Source of the DNA: Kitasatospora arboriphila
GTDB lineage: Bacteria > Actinomycetota > Actinomycetes > Mycobacteriales > Mycobacteriaceae
Length of the DNA: 64,000 nt
Reading direction: 5' to 3'
Assembly (NCBI RefSeq): GCF_000717275.1
Contig: NZ_JNYV01000001.1
Location: forward strand, 372,001 to 436,000
Shown: positions 1 through 9,804 of the stretch, one piece after another
How positions within the stretch are numbered: position 1 is the first letter of the stretch
Layout: every line of letters begins with the position of its first letter
Made by a program: the position numbers and the translations under genes
The notes under the pieces: generated by a model
Told to the model about the DNA's origin: nothing
Seen by the model: the letters and a program-made list of their open reading frames with translations, nothing else
Databases searched by the model: none

Positions 1-327
1 GAGTTCGACGTCCACCTGGTCGGGATGGGCGGTGAGGGGCACATCAACTCCCTGTTCCCCCACAGTGCGGCAACCGCCGAAGCCGGCGCCACCGTGGTCG
101 CCGTCACCGACTCACCCAAGCCCCCGCCCCAGCGGATCACGCTGACGTTCCCGGCTGTCGCCCGGGCCCGGGAGGTCTGGTTCCTGGTGTCCGGCGCTGA
201 GAAAGCCGAGGCAGTGGCCGCCGGAGTCGGTGGGGCCGATCCTCTGGACTGGCCGTGTGCCGGGGCGCACGGCACGGACGCAACCGTGTGGTTCGTCGAC
301 CCGGAAGCGGCGTCGCAGCTCACCTGA
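1..327 (+). CDS. pgl: 6-phosphogluconolactonase, C-terminal part (5' end outside window)
   Basis: Hydrolyses 6-phosphogluconolactone to 6-phosphogluconate in the oxidative pentose phosphate pathway (cytosol). Only the last 108 codons are present; the reading frame is open from base 1, so the gene starts outside the window. The visible part begins with the family signature around residues 8-20 ([13 protein letters not shown], usually GMGPDGHVASLFP), followed by the conserved [10 protein letters not shown] and VWFLVSG strands and a short C-terminus. In mycobacteria pgl ends the tkt-tal-zwf-opcA-pgl cluster, which probably lies to the left. Its TGA stop (325-327) directly abuts the stop of the converging gene (328-330), leaving no room for a terminator between them. 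Confidence 0.93.
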   Translation, partial: EFDVHLVGMGGEGHINSLFPHSAATAEAGATVVAVTDSPKPPPQRITLTFPAVARAREVWFLVSGAEKAEAVAAGVGGADPLDWPCAGAHGTDATVWFVDPEAASQLT

Positions 328-1599
328 TCAGCGCCGCAATCCCCCGCTGGCGTCGAATTCGGCCGATCGCCCCTCCATCTGGGCGTCGTGCCAGTTCTCC
401 CGGTGTTTGCGCATGATCGTCTCGTGGAGCCGGGCGAACGGAGGGCAGATCCGGCGGACGGATTCGATCAGCACCACCACGGGCAGTCGCGCGATGATCC
501 AGGCAATCCCGGGCACCGCACTCGGCATGTTGTACCGGCGGCGCGTCCACGGCATCATGAAAACCGCCGAATAGGCGGAATACATTGTGGCGTTGTACTT
601 CTCACGCAAGCGCCGCACACCGGTGTGACCATCGCGGGGCGCGAACGCGGCGGGGAACGATTCGATGAGTTCGGCGCCGTGATGGCCCGCGTCGTAACTG
701 CGGGTGGCGTTGACCAACGCCAGGAGTCGAAGCGAGTCCGCGATCGATTCGGGATACCACTGCATGCGAACGCCCAGGAGGTGACCGAGATAGCGCTGGT
801 AGTGCAACAGCACCCGGATCTCCCGGAGTGAAGTCTGCACCCCCACCAACCAGAGAGCCATCGCCGGAACCACGCTCCCGCCAAGCAACGTGAGCAGCTG
901 ATACGACTGGCTGATCGGCACGCCCCAGCGTTCGGTGTCCCATTCGGGATGCTCGGCGACCTTGCGGCGCACCCACACGTGCATCACCCGCACGCGCATG
1001 GCAGTGGCCCGCCCCGCGGATCCCGGTGTGAGCAGAGCGTCGGGCTCGGACACGTCGATCCAGAAACGGGCCGTCTCGAGAAACCGCCGAAGCGCGTTGT
1101 CCCCGGCGTAACCGCCCGCCAGCGAGAGTGGTGTGGCCACAGCCGCCTCGGTGTACATCTCCAAGGTGATGCCGCCCGCCACACTGAACAGCGATGTGCC
1201 CCAACGACGCCAGATGGCCTCTCCTTCGGCGATCATCTCCGGATCCACCCACTCGGGGACGGTCTCGAACTCCTCGAACAAAGCCTTCATCGCTGTGGGA
1301 GGGTCCTCGATGGAATCAAGCCCCTCGGTCAAGGCCTTGTCGAGAAGGGCACGGGCAGCGGGCGCTCCGAGCTCGCCGTACACCTCGTCGACAAATCGTT
1401 CGGCCACCGGGTCGCTGCGGAACATGTCTTCGGCGAAGGTCCGGATCTGTTCGTCCGTGGGAAAGAGGTCGCGACCAGTTGTCTTGACAGCTGCTCGACG
1501 GACGGCCCTGAGCCACCGGTTGTTCTTCGCCGCGCCGTACTTGACGGCCGTCGGGAAACCGGGGACGGGTACACGCTGGTCTGGCAGTGTCGCGGACAC
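328..1599 (-). CDS. MpaB/Lcp-like oxygenase family protein (DUF2236)
   Basis: A 423-residue DUF2236 protein, the family that includes the b-type haem latex-clearing oxygenase Lcp and fungal MpaB. The substrate cannot be told from sequence. The segment RVRVMHVWVRR around residue 207 matches the conserved basic/His block that in Lcp supplies the axial haem ligand. A hydrophobic stretch at about 233-254 is probably a buried helix of the all-alpha fold; there is no signal peptide. The frame stays open 63 codons further upstream, but GTG at 1599 is preceded by GAGGAGA at ideal spacing and gives a normal start, VSATLPDQRVP. It is divergent from the ECF42 operon and convergent with pgl, and is not part of the M. 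tuberculosis pgl-secG synteny, so it looks like an accessory insertion. The family call is firm; the haem role is inferred. Confidence 0.85.
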   Translation of the reverse strand: MSATLPDQRVPVPGFPTAVKYGAAKNNRWLRAVRRAAVKTTGRDLFPTDEQIRTFAEDMFRSDPVAERFVDEVYGELGAPAARALLDKALTEGLDSIEDPPTAMKALFEEFETVPEWVDPEMIAEGEAIWRRWGTSLFSVAGGITLEMYTEAAVATPLSLAGGYAGDNALRRFLETARFWIDVSEPDALLTPGSAGRATAMRVRVMHVWVRRKVAEHPEWDTERWGVPISQSYQLLTLLGGSVVPAMALWLVGVQTSLREIRVLLHYQRYLGHLLGVRMQWYPESIADSLRLLALVNATRSYDAGHHGAELIESFPAAFAPRDGHTGVRRLREKYNATMYSAYSAVFMMPWTRRRYNMPSAVPGIAWIIARLPVVVLIESVRRICPPFARLHETIMRKHRENWHDAQMEGRSAEFDASGGLRR

Positions 1600-1625
1600 A
1601 GGTTCTCCTCGGGGTAAAGCACGGC

Positions 1626-1651
1626 TGAGACTGTTTTGCATAATCGTCTCA
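1626..1651. promoter_or_regulatory. inverted repeat upstream of the DUF2236 gene, candidate operator
   Basis: Perfect 6-bp arms, TGAGAC (1626-1631) and GTCTCA (1646-1651), are separated by an AT-rich 14-bp spacer. The site lies 27-52 bp upstream of the GTG start of the DUF2236 gene, where a repressor would overlap or follow its promoter. No regulator gene is adjacent. The arms are short, so chance occurrence is possible. Confidence 0.3.
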
Positions 1652-1690
1652 CATCGTCCGACACATTTTCTGAAATCATGGACAAGCCGA

Positions 1691-1717
1691 TGTCGAGAAC
1701 CACCGAGCGACTCCGTC
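1691..1717 (+). promoter_or_regulatory. predicted ECF42-type promoter of the DGPF-sigma operon
   Basis: TGTCGA at 1691-1696, exactly 17 bp, then CGTC at 1714-1717. As I recall, ECF42 sigma factors of Streptomyces recognise TGTCGA at -35 and CG(A/T)C at -10. The spacing is typical of ECF promoters and the element lies about 50 bp upstream of the DGPF start codon, directly before the operon that encodes an ECF42 factor. Autoregulation is therefore the simplest reading. The motif match is seen directly; its function is inferred. Confidence 0.65.
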
Positions 1718-1765
1718 CCCGTAGTGAAACGGCCACAATGGGCCGTACCCACCAAGGAGAAGACG

Positions 1766-2173
1766 ATGGCCAAGTACCTGTTGCTCAAGCACTACCGGGG
1801 TGGCCCGGCACCGCTGTTCGACACACCGATGGACCAGTGGAAGCCCGAGGAGGTGTCCGCCCACATGCAGTTCATGGAGGACTTCGCTACCCGCCTGCAA
1901 CGCAACGGCGAGTTCGTGGACGGCCAGGCGCTGTCGATGGAGGGAACGTTCGTGCGATACGACGGTGAGGGTCGCCCGCCGGTCACCGACGGCCCGTTCG
2001 CGGAGACCAAAGACCTGATCGCCGGCTGGATGGCGATCGATGTCGACAGTTATGACCGTGCTCTCGAGCTCGCTGCCGAACTGTCTGCTGCGCCCGGCGC
2101 GGGCGGCGAACCTCTTCGCGAGTGGCTGGAGGTGCGCCCCTTCCTCACCGCACCCACCGCGATCACGGAGTGA
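1766..2173 (+). CDS. DGPF/YCII-domain protein, partner of ECF42 sigma factor
   Basis: A 135-residue protein of the YCII-related (DGPF) superfamily, a dimeric alpha/beta-barrel fold whose members sometimes have enzymatic activity; no substrate is known here. The name-giving DGPF motif is at residues 75-78 in TDGPFAETKD, and the N-terminus MAKYLLLKHYRG is typical. The ATG at 1766 has AAGGAGA seven bases upstream. It is followed after six bases by the sigma-factor gene. DGPF genes are the hallmark neighbours of ECF42 factors and usually their main transcriptional targets, which fits the TGTCGA-N17-CGTC element upstream. The C-terminus (LTAPTAITE) is low-complexity and probably disordered. Confidence 0.9.
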   Translation: MAKYLLLKHYRGGPAPLFDTPMDQWKPEEVSAHMQFMEDFATRLQRNGEFVDGQALSMEGTFVRYDGEGRPPVTDGPFAETKDLIAGWMAIDVDSYDRALELAAELSAAPGAGGEPLREWLEVRPFLTAPTAITE

Positions 2174-2179
2174 CACGCG

Positions 2180-3325
2180 GTGGATGAGGCTCTGTTACGG
2201 AACCTCACGCCTGCTGTGATCGGCGTCCTCGTGCGTCGCGGAGTCGACTTCGCGACGGCCGAGGACGCCGTGCAGGACGCACTGGTGGAGGCGATGAAGC
2301 TGTGGCCGACTGATCCTCCACGGGATCCGAAAGGCTGGCTGGTCACTGTCGCCTGGCGCAAGTTCCTCGACTCGGTGCGGTCGGAGAACGCTCGGCGCGA
2401 CCGTGAGGTCCGTGTGGAGAACGAGCCGCCACCCGGCCCTGGACAGATCGCCGACGACACGCTCCACCTGTACTTCCTCTGCGCCCACCCATCTCTCACG
2501 CCGGCGTCGGCCGTCGCGCTGACCCTGCGGGCGGTCGGCGGCCTGAGTACCCGGCAGATCGCGCAGGCCTATCTCGTCCCCGAGGCAACGATGGCCCAGC
2601 GGATCAGCAGAGCCAAACGAACCGTGTCAGACGTCCGCTTCGACCAGCCCGGTGACCTCGCGACGGTGCTCCGGGTGCTCTATCTGGTGTTCAACGAAGG
2701 ATATTCCGGCGACATCGACCTCGCCGGTGAGGCCATTCGACTGACCCGTCAGCTCGACGCGATGGTGCGGCAGGAGGAAGTCGCGGGGCTGCTCGCGCTC
2801 ATGCTGCTCCATCACGCCCGGCGGCCGGCACGAATAGGCCCCGACGGCGGCCTGGTGACGCTCGCCGATCAGGACCGACGCCTCTGGGACACCGGCATGA
2901 TCGCAGAGGGAGTCGACGTACTCCAGAACGCACTCGCCCGCGACAACCTCGGCGAATACCAAGCGCAGGCCGCCATCGCTGCCCTGCACGCCGACGCCCG
3001 GTCCGCCTCCGAAACCGACTGGGTGCAGATCGTGGAGTGGTACGACGAACTGGTGCGACTCACCGACAGTCCGATCGTTCGGCTCAATCGCGCCGTGGCG
3101 GTCGGTGAAGCCGATGGCCCGCGAGCCGGGCTGGCCGCCCTCGCCGGGCTCGACACCGCACTGCCCCGGTATACGGCCGTTTGCGCCTACCTGCACGAAC
3201 GCGACGGCGACATCCAGACCGCGGCGCGACTGTACGCCGATGCCGCCCGACTGGCGCCCAGCCTGCCCGAACGTGACCACCTCACGCGCCAGGCGGCACG
3301 ATTGAACGCGGCCCTTCGCGAGTGA
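2180..3325 (+). CDS. ECF42-family RNA polymerase sigma factor with C-terminal TPR-like extension
   Basis: A 381-residue alternative sigma factor. Residues 1-80 form the sigma-2 region (AEDAVQDALVEAMKLWP, then GWLVTVAWRKFLD) and about 105-160 the sigma-4 helix-turn-helix (GGLSTRQIAQAYLVPEATMAQRISRAK). The remaining 200 or so residues are a helical TPR-like domain (RLNRAVAVGEADGPRAGL, YAYLHERDGD-like repeats) characteristic of the ECF42 group, about twice the length of an ordinary ECF factor. No anti-sigma gene is adjacent, as usual for this group, where the C-terminal extension is thought to control activity. The GTG start at 2180 has GGAG nine bases upstream and follows the DGPF gene by six bases, so the two are probably co-transcribed. 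The inducing signal is unknown. Confidence 0.92.
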   Translation: MDEALLRNLTPAVIGVLVRRGVDFATAEDAVQDALVEAMKLWPTDPPRDPKGWLVTVAWRKFLDSVRSENARRDREVRVENEPPPGPGQIADDTLHLYFLCAHPSLTPASAVALTLRAVGGLSTRQIAQAYLVPEATMAQRISRAKRTVSDVRFDQPGDLATVLRVLYLVFNEGYSGDIDLAGEAIRLTRQLDAMVRQEEVAGLLALMLLHHARRPARIGPDGGLVTLADQDRRLWDTGMIAEGVDVLQNALARDNLGEYQAQAAIAALHADARSASETDWVQIVEWYDELVRLTDSPIVRLNRAVAVGEADGPRAGLAALAGLDTALPRYTAVCAYLHERDGDIQTAARLYADAARLAPSLPERDHLTRQAARLNAALRE

Positions 3326-3330
3326 GGGAG

Positions 3331-3351
3331 GCCGGGTCCGGCCGACCCGGC
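3331..3351. terminator. bidirectional terminator-like hairpin between sigma factor and ppc
   Basis: Perfect 8-bp GC-rich arms GCCGGGTC (3331-3338) and GACCCGGC (3344-3351) around a 5-base loop fill the 32-bp gap between two converging genes. There is no T-tract, which is common for actinobacterial terminators. Confidence 0.6.
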
Positions 3352-3357
3352 GAGCTG

Positions 3358-6162
3358 TCAGCCGCTGTTGCGCAAAGCGGTTGCGAGACCGTTCATCGTG
3401 AGCTGGATGCCGCGGCGGACCAGCTCGGAGTCGTCCCCGCCGCGGTAGCGCCGCAGAAGCTCCACCTGGAGGTGATTCAGCGGCTCGAGGTACGGAAAAC
3501 GGTTGAAGACAGACCGTTTGAGCGCTGGGTTGTCGGCCAGGAGGTCGTCGGTCTTGGTGATCTTGAAGTACATGGCCGTTGTGCGTTCATGCTCGGCAGA
3601 TATCATCCCGAAGACCTTGACACGCAGGTCCTCATCGGGGACGAGTCGCGAATAACGTTCGGCCAGACCGAGATCCGACTTGGCCATCACCTGCGCCATG
3701 TTCGACATCACCGTTCGGAAGAACGGCCAGCGCTCGTAGTAGTCCGACAACGTCTCCAGCCGGCTGCTGTCGTCCCCCACCCACTGCTCGAACGCCGAAC
3801 CCGTGCCGTACCAGCCGGGCAGCATCACGCGCGCCTGCGACCACGACAGGACCCACGGGATGGCACGGAGGTCAGAGATCTTCTCGGTTTGTTTGCGAGA
3901 CGCCGGGCGGCTGCCGATGTTCAGCGACCCGATCTCCGACAGGGGTGTCGAGTTCACGAAATACTCGACGAATCCCGGTGTCTCGTGAACCAGCTCGCTG
4001 TAGGTCCGGCGAGCCAGCGCAGCGAGTTCATCAAGCACCGCGTACGCCGCTTCCGCTTCGTCTCCGAGGCCCTCGGTGTCCAGGAGCGACGACTCGATGG
4101 TCGCGGCCAGCAACGTCTCGAGATTGCGCCGGGCGACAACGGGTTCGGCGTATTTGGCCGCGATCACCTCACCCTGCTCGGTGATGCGCAGCGACCCCTG
4201 GACGGCGCCCGGCGGCTGGGCGAGGATCGCGTCGTAGCTCGGCCCGCCCCCGCGGCCGACGGTACCGCCCCGGCCGTGGAAGAGCCGCAAACGGATTCCG
4301 GCCTTCTTGGCAGCTTCGACGAGGTCGAGTTCGGCACGGTAGAGCGCCCAGTTCGCGGCGAGATACCCGCCGTCTTTGTTGGAGTCCGAGTACCCGAGCA
4401 TGATCTCCTGCATGCCCTCCTGCTGGTCAACCAACGCACGGTACAGCGGGACATCCAGTGCTGCAAGAAGAGTGGCCGCACCCTGCTGTAGATCCTCGAT
4501 GGTCTCGAAGAGCGGGACGACCCGAACGGTCGATGTCGGAGGAGTCTTCGCGTCACCGGGGTCGAACAGGCCTGCTTCCTTGAGCAGCACGATCGCCTCG
4601 AACAGATCGCTGACCGATGTGCACATGCTGATGACGTAGTTCGGAACGGCCTGTGGACCGAACGCGGCGACCGCGGAGGCGGCGGCTCGAACGATCGCCA
4701 GTTCCTTGTCGGCGAGCTCCGACAGTCTGGCGCCGGGTCCGACCAGAGGTCGACGGTTGCTCAGTTCCGCCGTCAGCAACTCGACCCGCTCGTGCTCGGA
4801 CAACGACGTGTAGTCGTGATGGACCCCCGCCCACGCCAGCAGTTCGGCCACCACCTCCTCGTGCATGTCCGAGTTCTGCCGCATATCGAGGCCGGAAAGG
4901 TGGAATCCGAACGCGCGCACGGCTTCGCGGAGAGTCAGCAATCGGTCATCGGCGAGTTCGTCGTCGCCGTTCGCGCGCAGTGACGCATCGATGACGTCGA
5001 GGTCCGCCAGCAGCTGCTCGGCATCGGCGTACGTCTCGGCACCGTCTTTGGGGAAGCCCCCGTCGTTGACGGCCACAAAACGATCGTCGAACAACGAACC
5101 GGCGGTTGCAGCCAATCGACGCCGAACGGCCCGCAATGCCTGGCGATAGGGTTCGTCCGCGTCGGGGCTGCCGCGCTCCACCCCACCGAGGGCGAACACC
5201 TCGTCGTCGACCTCGGTCAGCCGCGACGTCAGGCTCAATTCCTGTGCCAGGACGGTCAATTCGGACAGATGATGCGCCACAGCGGTTTCCGCGGCACGCC
5301 GGGTCGCCATGCCCACGATCTCACCGGTGACAAATGGATTGCCGTCGCGGTCTCCACCGATCCATGAGCCCATCCGGAGAATCGGATCGTCGGCGATGCC
5401 CGCAGACGGGTAGTGCTCTTGGAGCCATGCCCGCAGCTCGGCATTGACCCGGGGAATGACCTCGAAGAACCCGGCATCGTAATACCGCAGGCCCACCTCG
5501 ATCTCATCCTGGATCTGAAGACGCTCGAGTCGGATCAACGCGGTTTCCCACAGCGTGAGGATCTGCCGGTTCAGCGCGGTGTGCACCTCGTCGCGTTCAG
5601 CGGGTGTCAGTTCCGTTCGTCCGGCGAACCGCATCAGGTCGGTGATGCGACGCTGCACCTCGAAGACCGTGCGACGTCGGGTCTCGGTGGGGTGGGCCGT
5701 GATCACGGGCACCACGGTCGCATCAGCCAACGCAGAGCCCACCTGCTCGTCAGTCAGACCCGCGGCAGACAGCTTGGAATATGTGGCGGCGAGACTCGAA
5801 TCCTGCGGAGGATCGCCGGCGCGCACGTGGATGGCGCGACGACGCTCGCGATGAATGTCTTCGGCGAGGTTGGCAAGCAAGGCGAAGTGGCTGAACGCCC
5901 GGATGACCGAGATCGCGTCCTGGACGTCGATGTCGCGGAAGAGCTCTTCGAGCTCGGTGCGGTCGATTTCGTCGCGGCGGATCCGGAACGACTCCACGCG
6001 CGCTTTCTCGACCAGTTCGAATGTCTCTTCGCCGGCGTGTTTGCGCACGATCTGCCCGAGGATCCCGCCGAGCAACCGGATGTCCTCGCGGAGTGGTTCG
6101 GTGAGCTTGCGGTCGGTACTGCCGGCTTCCGGACGGGGCACGGTGGGGCGCTTGTCAGTCAC
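3358..6162 (-). CDS. ppc: phosphoenolpyruvate carboxylase
   Basis: Carboxylates PEP with bicarbonate to oxaloacetate, the main anaplerotic reaction feeding the TCA cycle and aspartate-family synthesis. The 934 residues cover the whole family length. The catalytic histidine is in TAHPTE (His157). The second signature [20 protein letters not shown] lies near residue 590, [14 protein letters not shown] follows it, and the C-terminal tetrapeptide RNSG replaces the usual RNTG. The start is GTG at 6162; the ribosome site is weak. It is the last gene of the gap-pgk-tpiA-secG-ppc run, an arrangement resembling the gap-pgk-tpi-ppc cluster of Corynebacterium glutamicum. That links PEP supply from lower glycolysis to its carboxylation. 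Confidence 0.97.
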   Translation of the reverse strand: MTDKRPTVPRPEAGSTDRKLTEPLREDIRLLGGILGQIVRKHAGEETFELVEKARVESFRIRRDEIDRTELEELFRDIDVQDAISVIRAFSHFALLANLAEDIHRERRRAIHVRAGDPPQDSSLAATYSKLSAAGLTDEQVGSALADATVVPVITAHPTETRRRTVFEVQRRITDLMRFAGRTELTPAERDEVHTALNRQILTLWETALIRLERLQIQDEIEVGLRYYDAGFFEVIPRVNAELRAWLQEHYPSAGIADDPILRMGSWIGGDRDGNPFVTGEIVGMATRRAAETAVAHHLSELTVLAQELSLTSRLTEVDDEVFALGGVERGSPDADEPYRQALRAVRRRLAATAGSLFDDRFVAVNDGGFPKDGAETYADAEQLLADLDVIDASLRANGDDELADDRLLTLREAVRAFGFHLSGLDMRQNSDMHEEVVAELLAWAGVHHDYTSLSEHERVELLTAELSNRRPLVGPGARLSELADKELAIVRAAASAVAAFGPQAVPNYVISMCTSVSDLFEAIVLLKEAGLFDPGDAKTPPTSTVRVVPLFETIEDLQQGAATLLAALDVPLYRALVDQQEGMQEIMLGYSDSNKDGGYLAANWALYRAELDLVEAAKKAGIRLRLFHGRGGTVGRGGGPSYDAILAQPPGAVQGSLRITEQGEVIAAKYAEPVVARRNLETLLAATIESSLLDTEGLGDEAEAAYAVLDELAALARRTYSELVHETPGFVEYFVNSTPLSEIGSLNIGSRPASRKQTEKISDLRAIPWVLSWSQARVMLPGWYGTGSAFEQWVGDDSSRLETLSDYYERWPFFRTVMSNMAQVMAKSDLGLAERYSRLVPDEDLRVKVFGMISAEHERTTAMYFKITKTDDLLADNPALKRSVFNRFPYLEPLNHLQVELLRRYRGGDDSELVRRGIQLTMNGLATALRNSG

Positions 6163-6225
6163 CGGTCAAGTATCTCTGGCGGGTCCGCACTCGCGCATCT
6201 CGGACATGGCCCGTGTCCGCCGAAG

Positions 6226-6459
6226 TTACGAGAGTTTGATGTCCAGACCGATGCCGAGGATGAAGATCAGCCAGATGACGCCGACGAACACGGTGAGGCG
6301 GTCGAGATTTCGCTCTACAACACTGGAGCCGGACAAACTCGACTGCACACCGCCGCCGAACAGCGACGAGAGTCCGCCGCCCTTGCCGCGGTGCAGCAGG
6401 ACCAACACGATCAACAAGACGCTGGTGACCACCAGTCCGATGTCCAGGGCAAGCTTCAC
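6226..6459 (-). CDS. secG: preprotein translocase subunit SecG
   Basis: Small inner-membrane subunit of the SecYEG channel. The 77-residue protein has two transmembrane helices (about residues 4-24 and 53-72) joined by the glycine/serine-rich cytoplasmic loop GKGGGLSSLFGGG, the SecG hallmark. The frame is open upstream to 6723, but GTG at 6457-6459 has AGGAAA six bases upstream and gives the expected start VKLALDIGLV. It lies between tpiA and ppc, as in corynebacteria, and is separated from tpiA by a 136-bp spacer containing a 14-bp inverted repeat. Confidence 0.95.
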   Translation of the reverse strand: MKLALDIGLVVTSVLLIVLVLLHRGKGGGLSSLFGGGVQSSLSGSSVVERNLDRLTVFVGVIWLIFILGIGLDIKLS

Positions 6460-6532
6460 GTGTCGTTTCCTATCAAAGAGTTGTACTGACGGCCGATCTT
6501 CAACTGTACCGGCCGCGTCCCCCATCCCAGAA

Positions 6533-6585
6533 TTGTGCCCTTTTGGCGAACAAACCCACAGGTCAGCACCACCAAAAGGGCACAA
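6533..6585. repeat. 14-bp perfect inverted repeat between tpiA and secG
   Basis: Arms TTGTGCCCTTTTGG (6533-6546) and CCAAAAGGGCACAA (6572-6585) are perfect complements around a 25-bp loop. In the minus-strand transcript the hairpin begins eleven bases after the tpiA stop. It could attenuate or terminate glycolytic transcription before secG, protect the upstream mRNA end, or be a copy of a dispersed repeat. No U-tract follows. Confidence 0.6.
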
Positions 6586-6595
6586 AATAGGTTGG

Positions 6596-7384
6596 TCAGG
6601 GCAGCGGTCCCCCGGCGGCGATCGCCGACAGGGTGGCGAACTCGTCGGACTTGAGCGACGCGCCACCCACCAGGGCACCGTCGACGTCGGTCTGCCCGAC
6701 GATCTCGCCGACATTCTTGGCATTCACAGATCCGCCGTAGAGGATTCGTACAGAGTCGGCGACCTTGGCGTCGGCCAGTTCGGCAAGCGTGGCGCGCAGC
6801 GCCGCGCACACCTCCTGGGCGTCGGCGGCACTGGCAACGCGGCCGGTGCCGATGGCCCACACGGGTTCGTAGGCGATGACAACCTTGCTGATCTCGTCGG
6901 CGGACAGACCAGCAAGCGATCCCTTGAGCTGCGCGATGTTGTAGTCGACGTGGTCGCCTGCCTCGCGCACCTCGAGGCCTTCGCCGACGCAGACGATGGG
7001 GGTCAGGTCGTACTTGAGCGCTGCCTTGGTCTTCGCCAGCACCACGTCGTCGGTCTCCGCGTGCATGGTGCGCCGCTCGGAATGCCCGACCACCACGAAT
7101 GTGCACCCGAGCTTGGCCAGGAACGCGCCGCTGATCTCACCGGTGTACGCACCCGAATCGTGCGCCGAGAGGTCCTGCGCGCCATAGGTCAACAGCAACT
7201 TGTCGCCGTCGACGACGGTCTGCACGCTTCGGATGTCGGTGAACGGGGGGATCACCGTCACGTCGACCTTGTCGAAGTACTTGGCGGGCAACGCGAATGC
7301 GATCTTCTGCACCAGACCGATGGCCTCGAGGTGATTGAGGTTCATCTTCCAGTTGCCTGCGATCAGCGGCTTACGATTGGCCAT
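6596..7384 (-). CDS. tpiA: triosephosphate isomerase
   Basis: Interconverts dihydroxyacetone phosphate and glyceraldehyde 3-phosphate. The 262 residues form a standard TIM barrel: substrate-binding Asn11/Lys13 in AGNWKMN, the electrophilic His101 in VVVGHSERR, the catalytic base Glu173 in [11 protein letters not shown] just before the mobile loop, and the phosphate-gripping [12 protein letters not shown] at 7384 follows the pgk stop by one base, so gap-pgk-tpiA are co-transcribed and probably translationally linked. Confidence 0.98.
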   Translation of the reverse strand: MANRKPLIAGNWKMNLNHLEAIGLVQKIAFALPAKYFDKVDVTVIPPFTDIRSVQTVVDGDKLLLTYGAQDLSAHDSGAYTGEISGAFLAKLGCTFVVVGHSERRTMHAETDDVVLAKTKAALKYDLTPIVCVGEGLEVREAGDHVDYNIAQLKGSLAGLSADEISKVVIAYEPVWAIGTGRVASAADAQEVCAALRATLAELADAKVADSVRILYGGSVNAKNVGEIVGQTDVDGALVGGASLKSDEFATLSAIAAGGPLP

Positions 7385-7385
7385 C

Positions 7386-8603
7386 TCAGTTCTCCAACAC
7401 CTTCAGTCCGGGCAACTCTTTGCCTTCGAGATACTCCAGAGACGCGCCGCCGCCGGTCGAGATGTGCGAGAACCCGTCCTCGGGGAGACCGAGGGTTCGG
7501 ACCGCCGCCGCGCTGTCGCCGCCGCCGACCACGGAGAACGCTCCCCCGCTGGTGGCTTCGATGATCGCCTGGGCCAGGCCTTTGGTGCCGGCCGCGAACT
7601 TCTCGAACTCGAAGACGCCGGCCGGGCCGTTCCAGAACACGGTCTTGGCCTCGTGCAACACCGCCGCGAAGCGCTTGACCGACTCGGGACCGATGTCCAA
7701 TCCCATCCAGCCGTCCGGGATCTCTTCTGCCGAAACGGTTTTGGCCTCGGCGTCGGCCGCGAACTTGTCGGCCACGACCACGTCCACCGGAAGGTGGATG
7801 ACGTCCCCGAACCGCTCGAGCAAGGACTTGCAGACCTCGATCTGGTCTTCCTGCAGCAACGACGAACCGACCGACAGCCCACGTGCGGCGAGGAAGGTGA
7901 ACGCCATACCGCCGCCGATCACCAGGGTGTCGACCTTGGGCGCCAGGGCCTCGATGACGCCGATCTTGTCCGACACCTTGGAGCCGCCGAGCACCACCGC
8001 GTAAGGCCGGGCGGTGTCGGTGGTCAACTTGGCCAGAACCTCGACCTCAGCTGCGACCAGGCCACCGGCGTAGTGCGGCAACAGCTTTGCCACGTCGTAC
8101 ACCGATGCCTGCTCACGGTGCACCACACCGAATCCGTCGGAGACGAACGCGCCCTCGTCACCGGTCAACTCCACCAGCGCCTTGGCGAGCTTCTCGCGCT
8201 CGGCTGCGTCCTTGGAGGTCTCGCGCGGATCGAACCGCACGTTCTCCACCAACAGCACGTCGCCGTCGGTCAGACCTTCGGAGCGGGCCAGCGCGTCCCC
8301 ACCGACCACGTCGCCGGCGAGCTGGACGTTCCGGCCCAGCTCGGTGCCGAGACGCTCGGCGACCGGCGCGAGGGAGAACGCCGGGTCGGGCGCCCCCTTC
8401 GGACGGCCCAGGTGTGCGGTCACGATGACCTTGGCACCTGCGTCGGACAGAGCCTTGATTGTCGGCGCCGACGCAACGATGCGTCCGGCGTCGGTGATCT
8501 TGCCGCCGTCGAGAGGCACGTTGAGGTCGGAACGGACCAGCACGGTCCTTCCTTCCACTCCGGTCTCGAGCAAATCGGCGAGGGTGGGAACCGAGGTGGT
8601 CAC
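7386..8603 (-). CDS. pgk: phosphoglycerate kinase
   Basis: Transfers the acyl phosphate of 1,3-bisphosphoglycerate to ADP, the first ATP-yielding step of glycolysis. At 405 residues it is full length. Visible signatures are RSDLNVPLD (about residues 24-32) in the N-terminal substrate domain, GRPKG, the hinge region [11 protein letters not shown] and the nucleotide-binding GGGDSAAAV near residue 370. GTG at 8603 has AGGAGA about ten bases upstream. It lies 34 bp after gap and one base before tpiA. Confidence 0.98.
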   Translation of the reverse strand: MTTSVPTLADLLETGVEGRTVLVRSDLNVPLDGGKITDAGRIVASAPTIKALSDAGAKVIVTAHLGRPKGAPDPAFSLAPVAERLGTELGRNVQLAGDVVGGDALARSEGLTDGDVLLVENVRFDPRETSKDAAEREKLAKALVELTGDEGAFVSDGFGVVHREQASVYDVAKLLPHYAGGLVAAEVEVLAKLTTDTARPYAVVLGGSKVSDKIGVIEALAPKVDTLVIGGGMAFTFLAARGLSVGSSLLQEDQIEVCKSLLERFGDVIHLPVDVVVADKFAADAEAKTVSAEEIPDGWMGLDIGPESVKRFAAVLHEAKTVFWNGPAGVFEFEKFAAGTKGLAQAIIEATSGGAFSVVGGGDSAAAVRTLGLPEDGFSHISTGGGASLEYLEGKELPGLKVLEN

Positions 8604-8637
8604 GGGTACGTCGTCTCCTGGCGCTGGAAGGACCGGA

Positions 8638-9720
<1,083 letters not shown>

Positions 9721-9752
9721 TCAGCCTAGTCGGCCCCGAACAGCCAGGCACG

Positions 9753-9770
9753 CCCGGTCCTGGCACCGGG
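9753..9770. terminator. hairpin between whiA and gap
   Basis: Arms CCCGGT (9753-9758) and ACCGGG (9765-9770) with a 6-base loop lie 35 bases past the whiA stop in the minus-strand transcript. They probably mark the end of the uvrC-rapZ-yvcK-whiA unit ahead of the gap promoter. The stem is short and has no U-tract. Confidence 0.35.
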
Positions 9771-9804
9771 TGTGGTCGGACGCCGAAGCGCCCGGCCGCG
9801 CTCG

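Noticed and set aside
328..1788. Start of the DUF2236 protein at 1788
   Set aside because: This would add 63 non-conserved residues and overlap the YCII gene and the ECF42-type promoter; GTG 1599 has a strong Shine-Dalgarno site.
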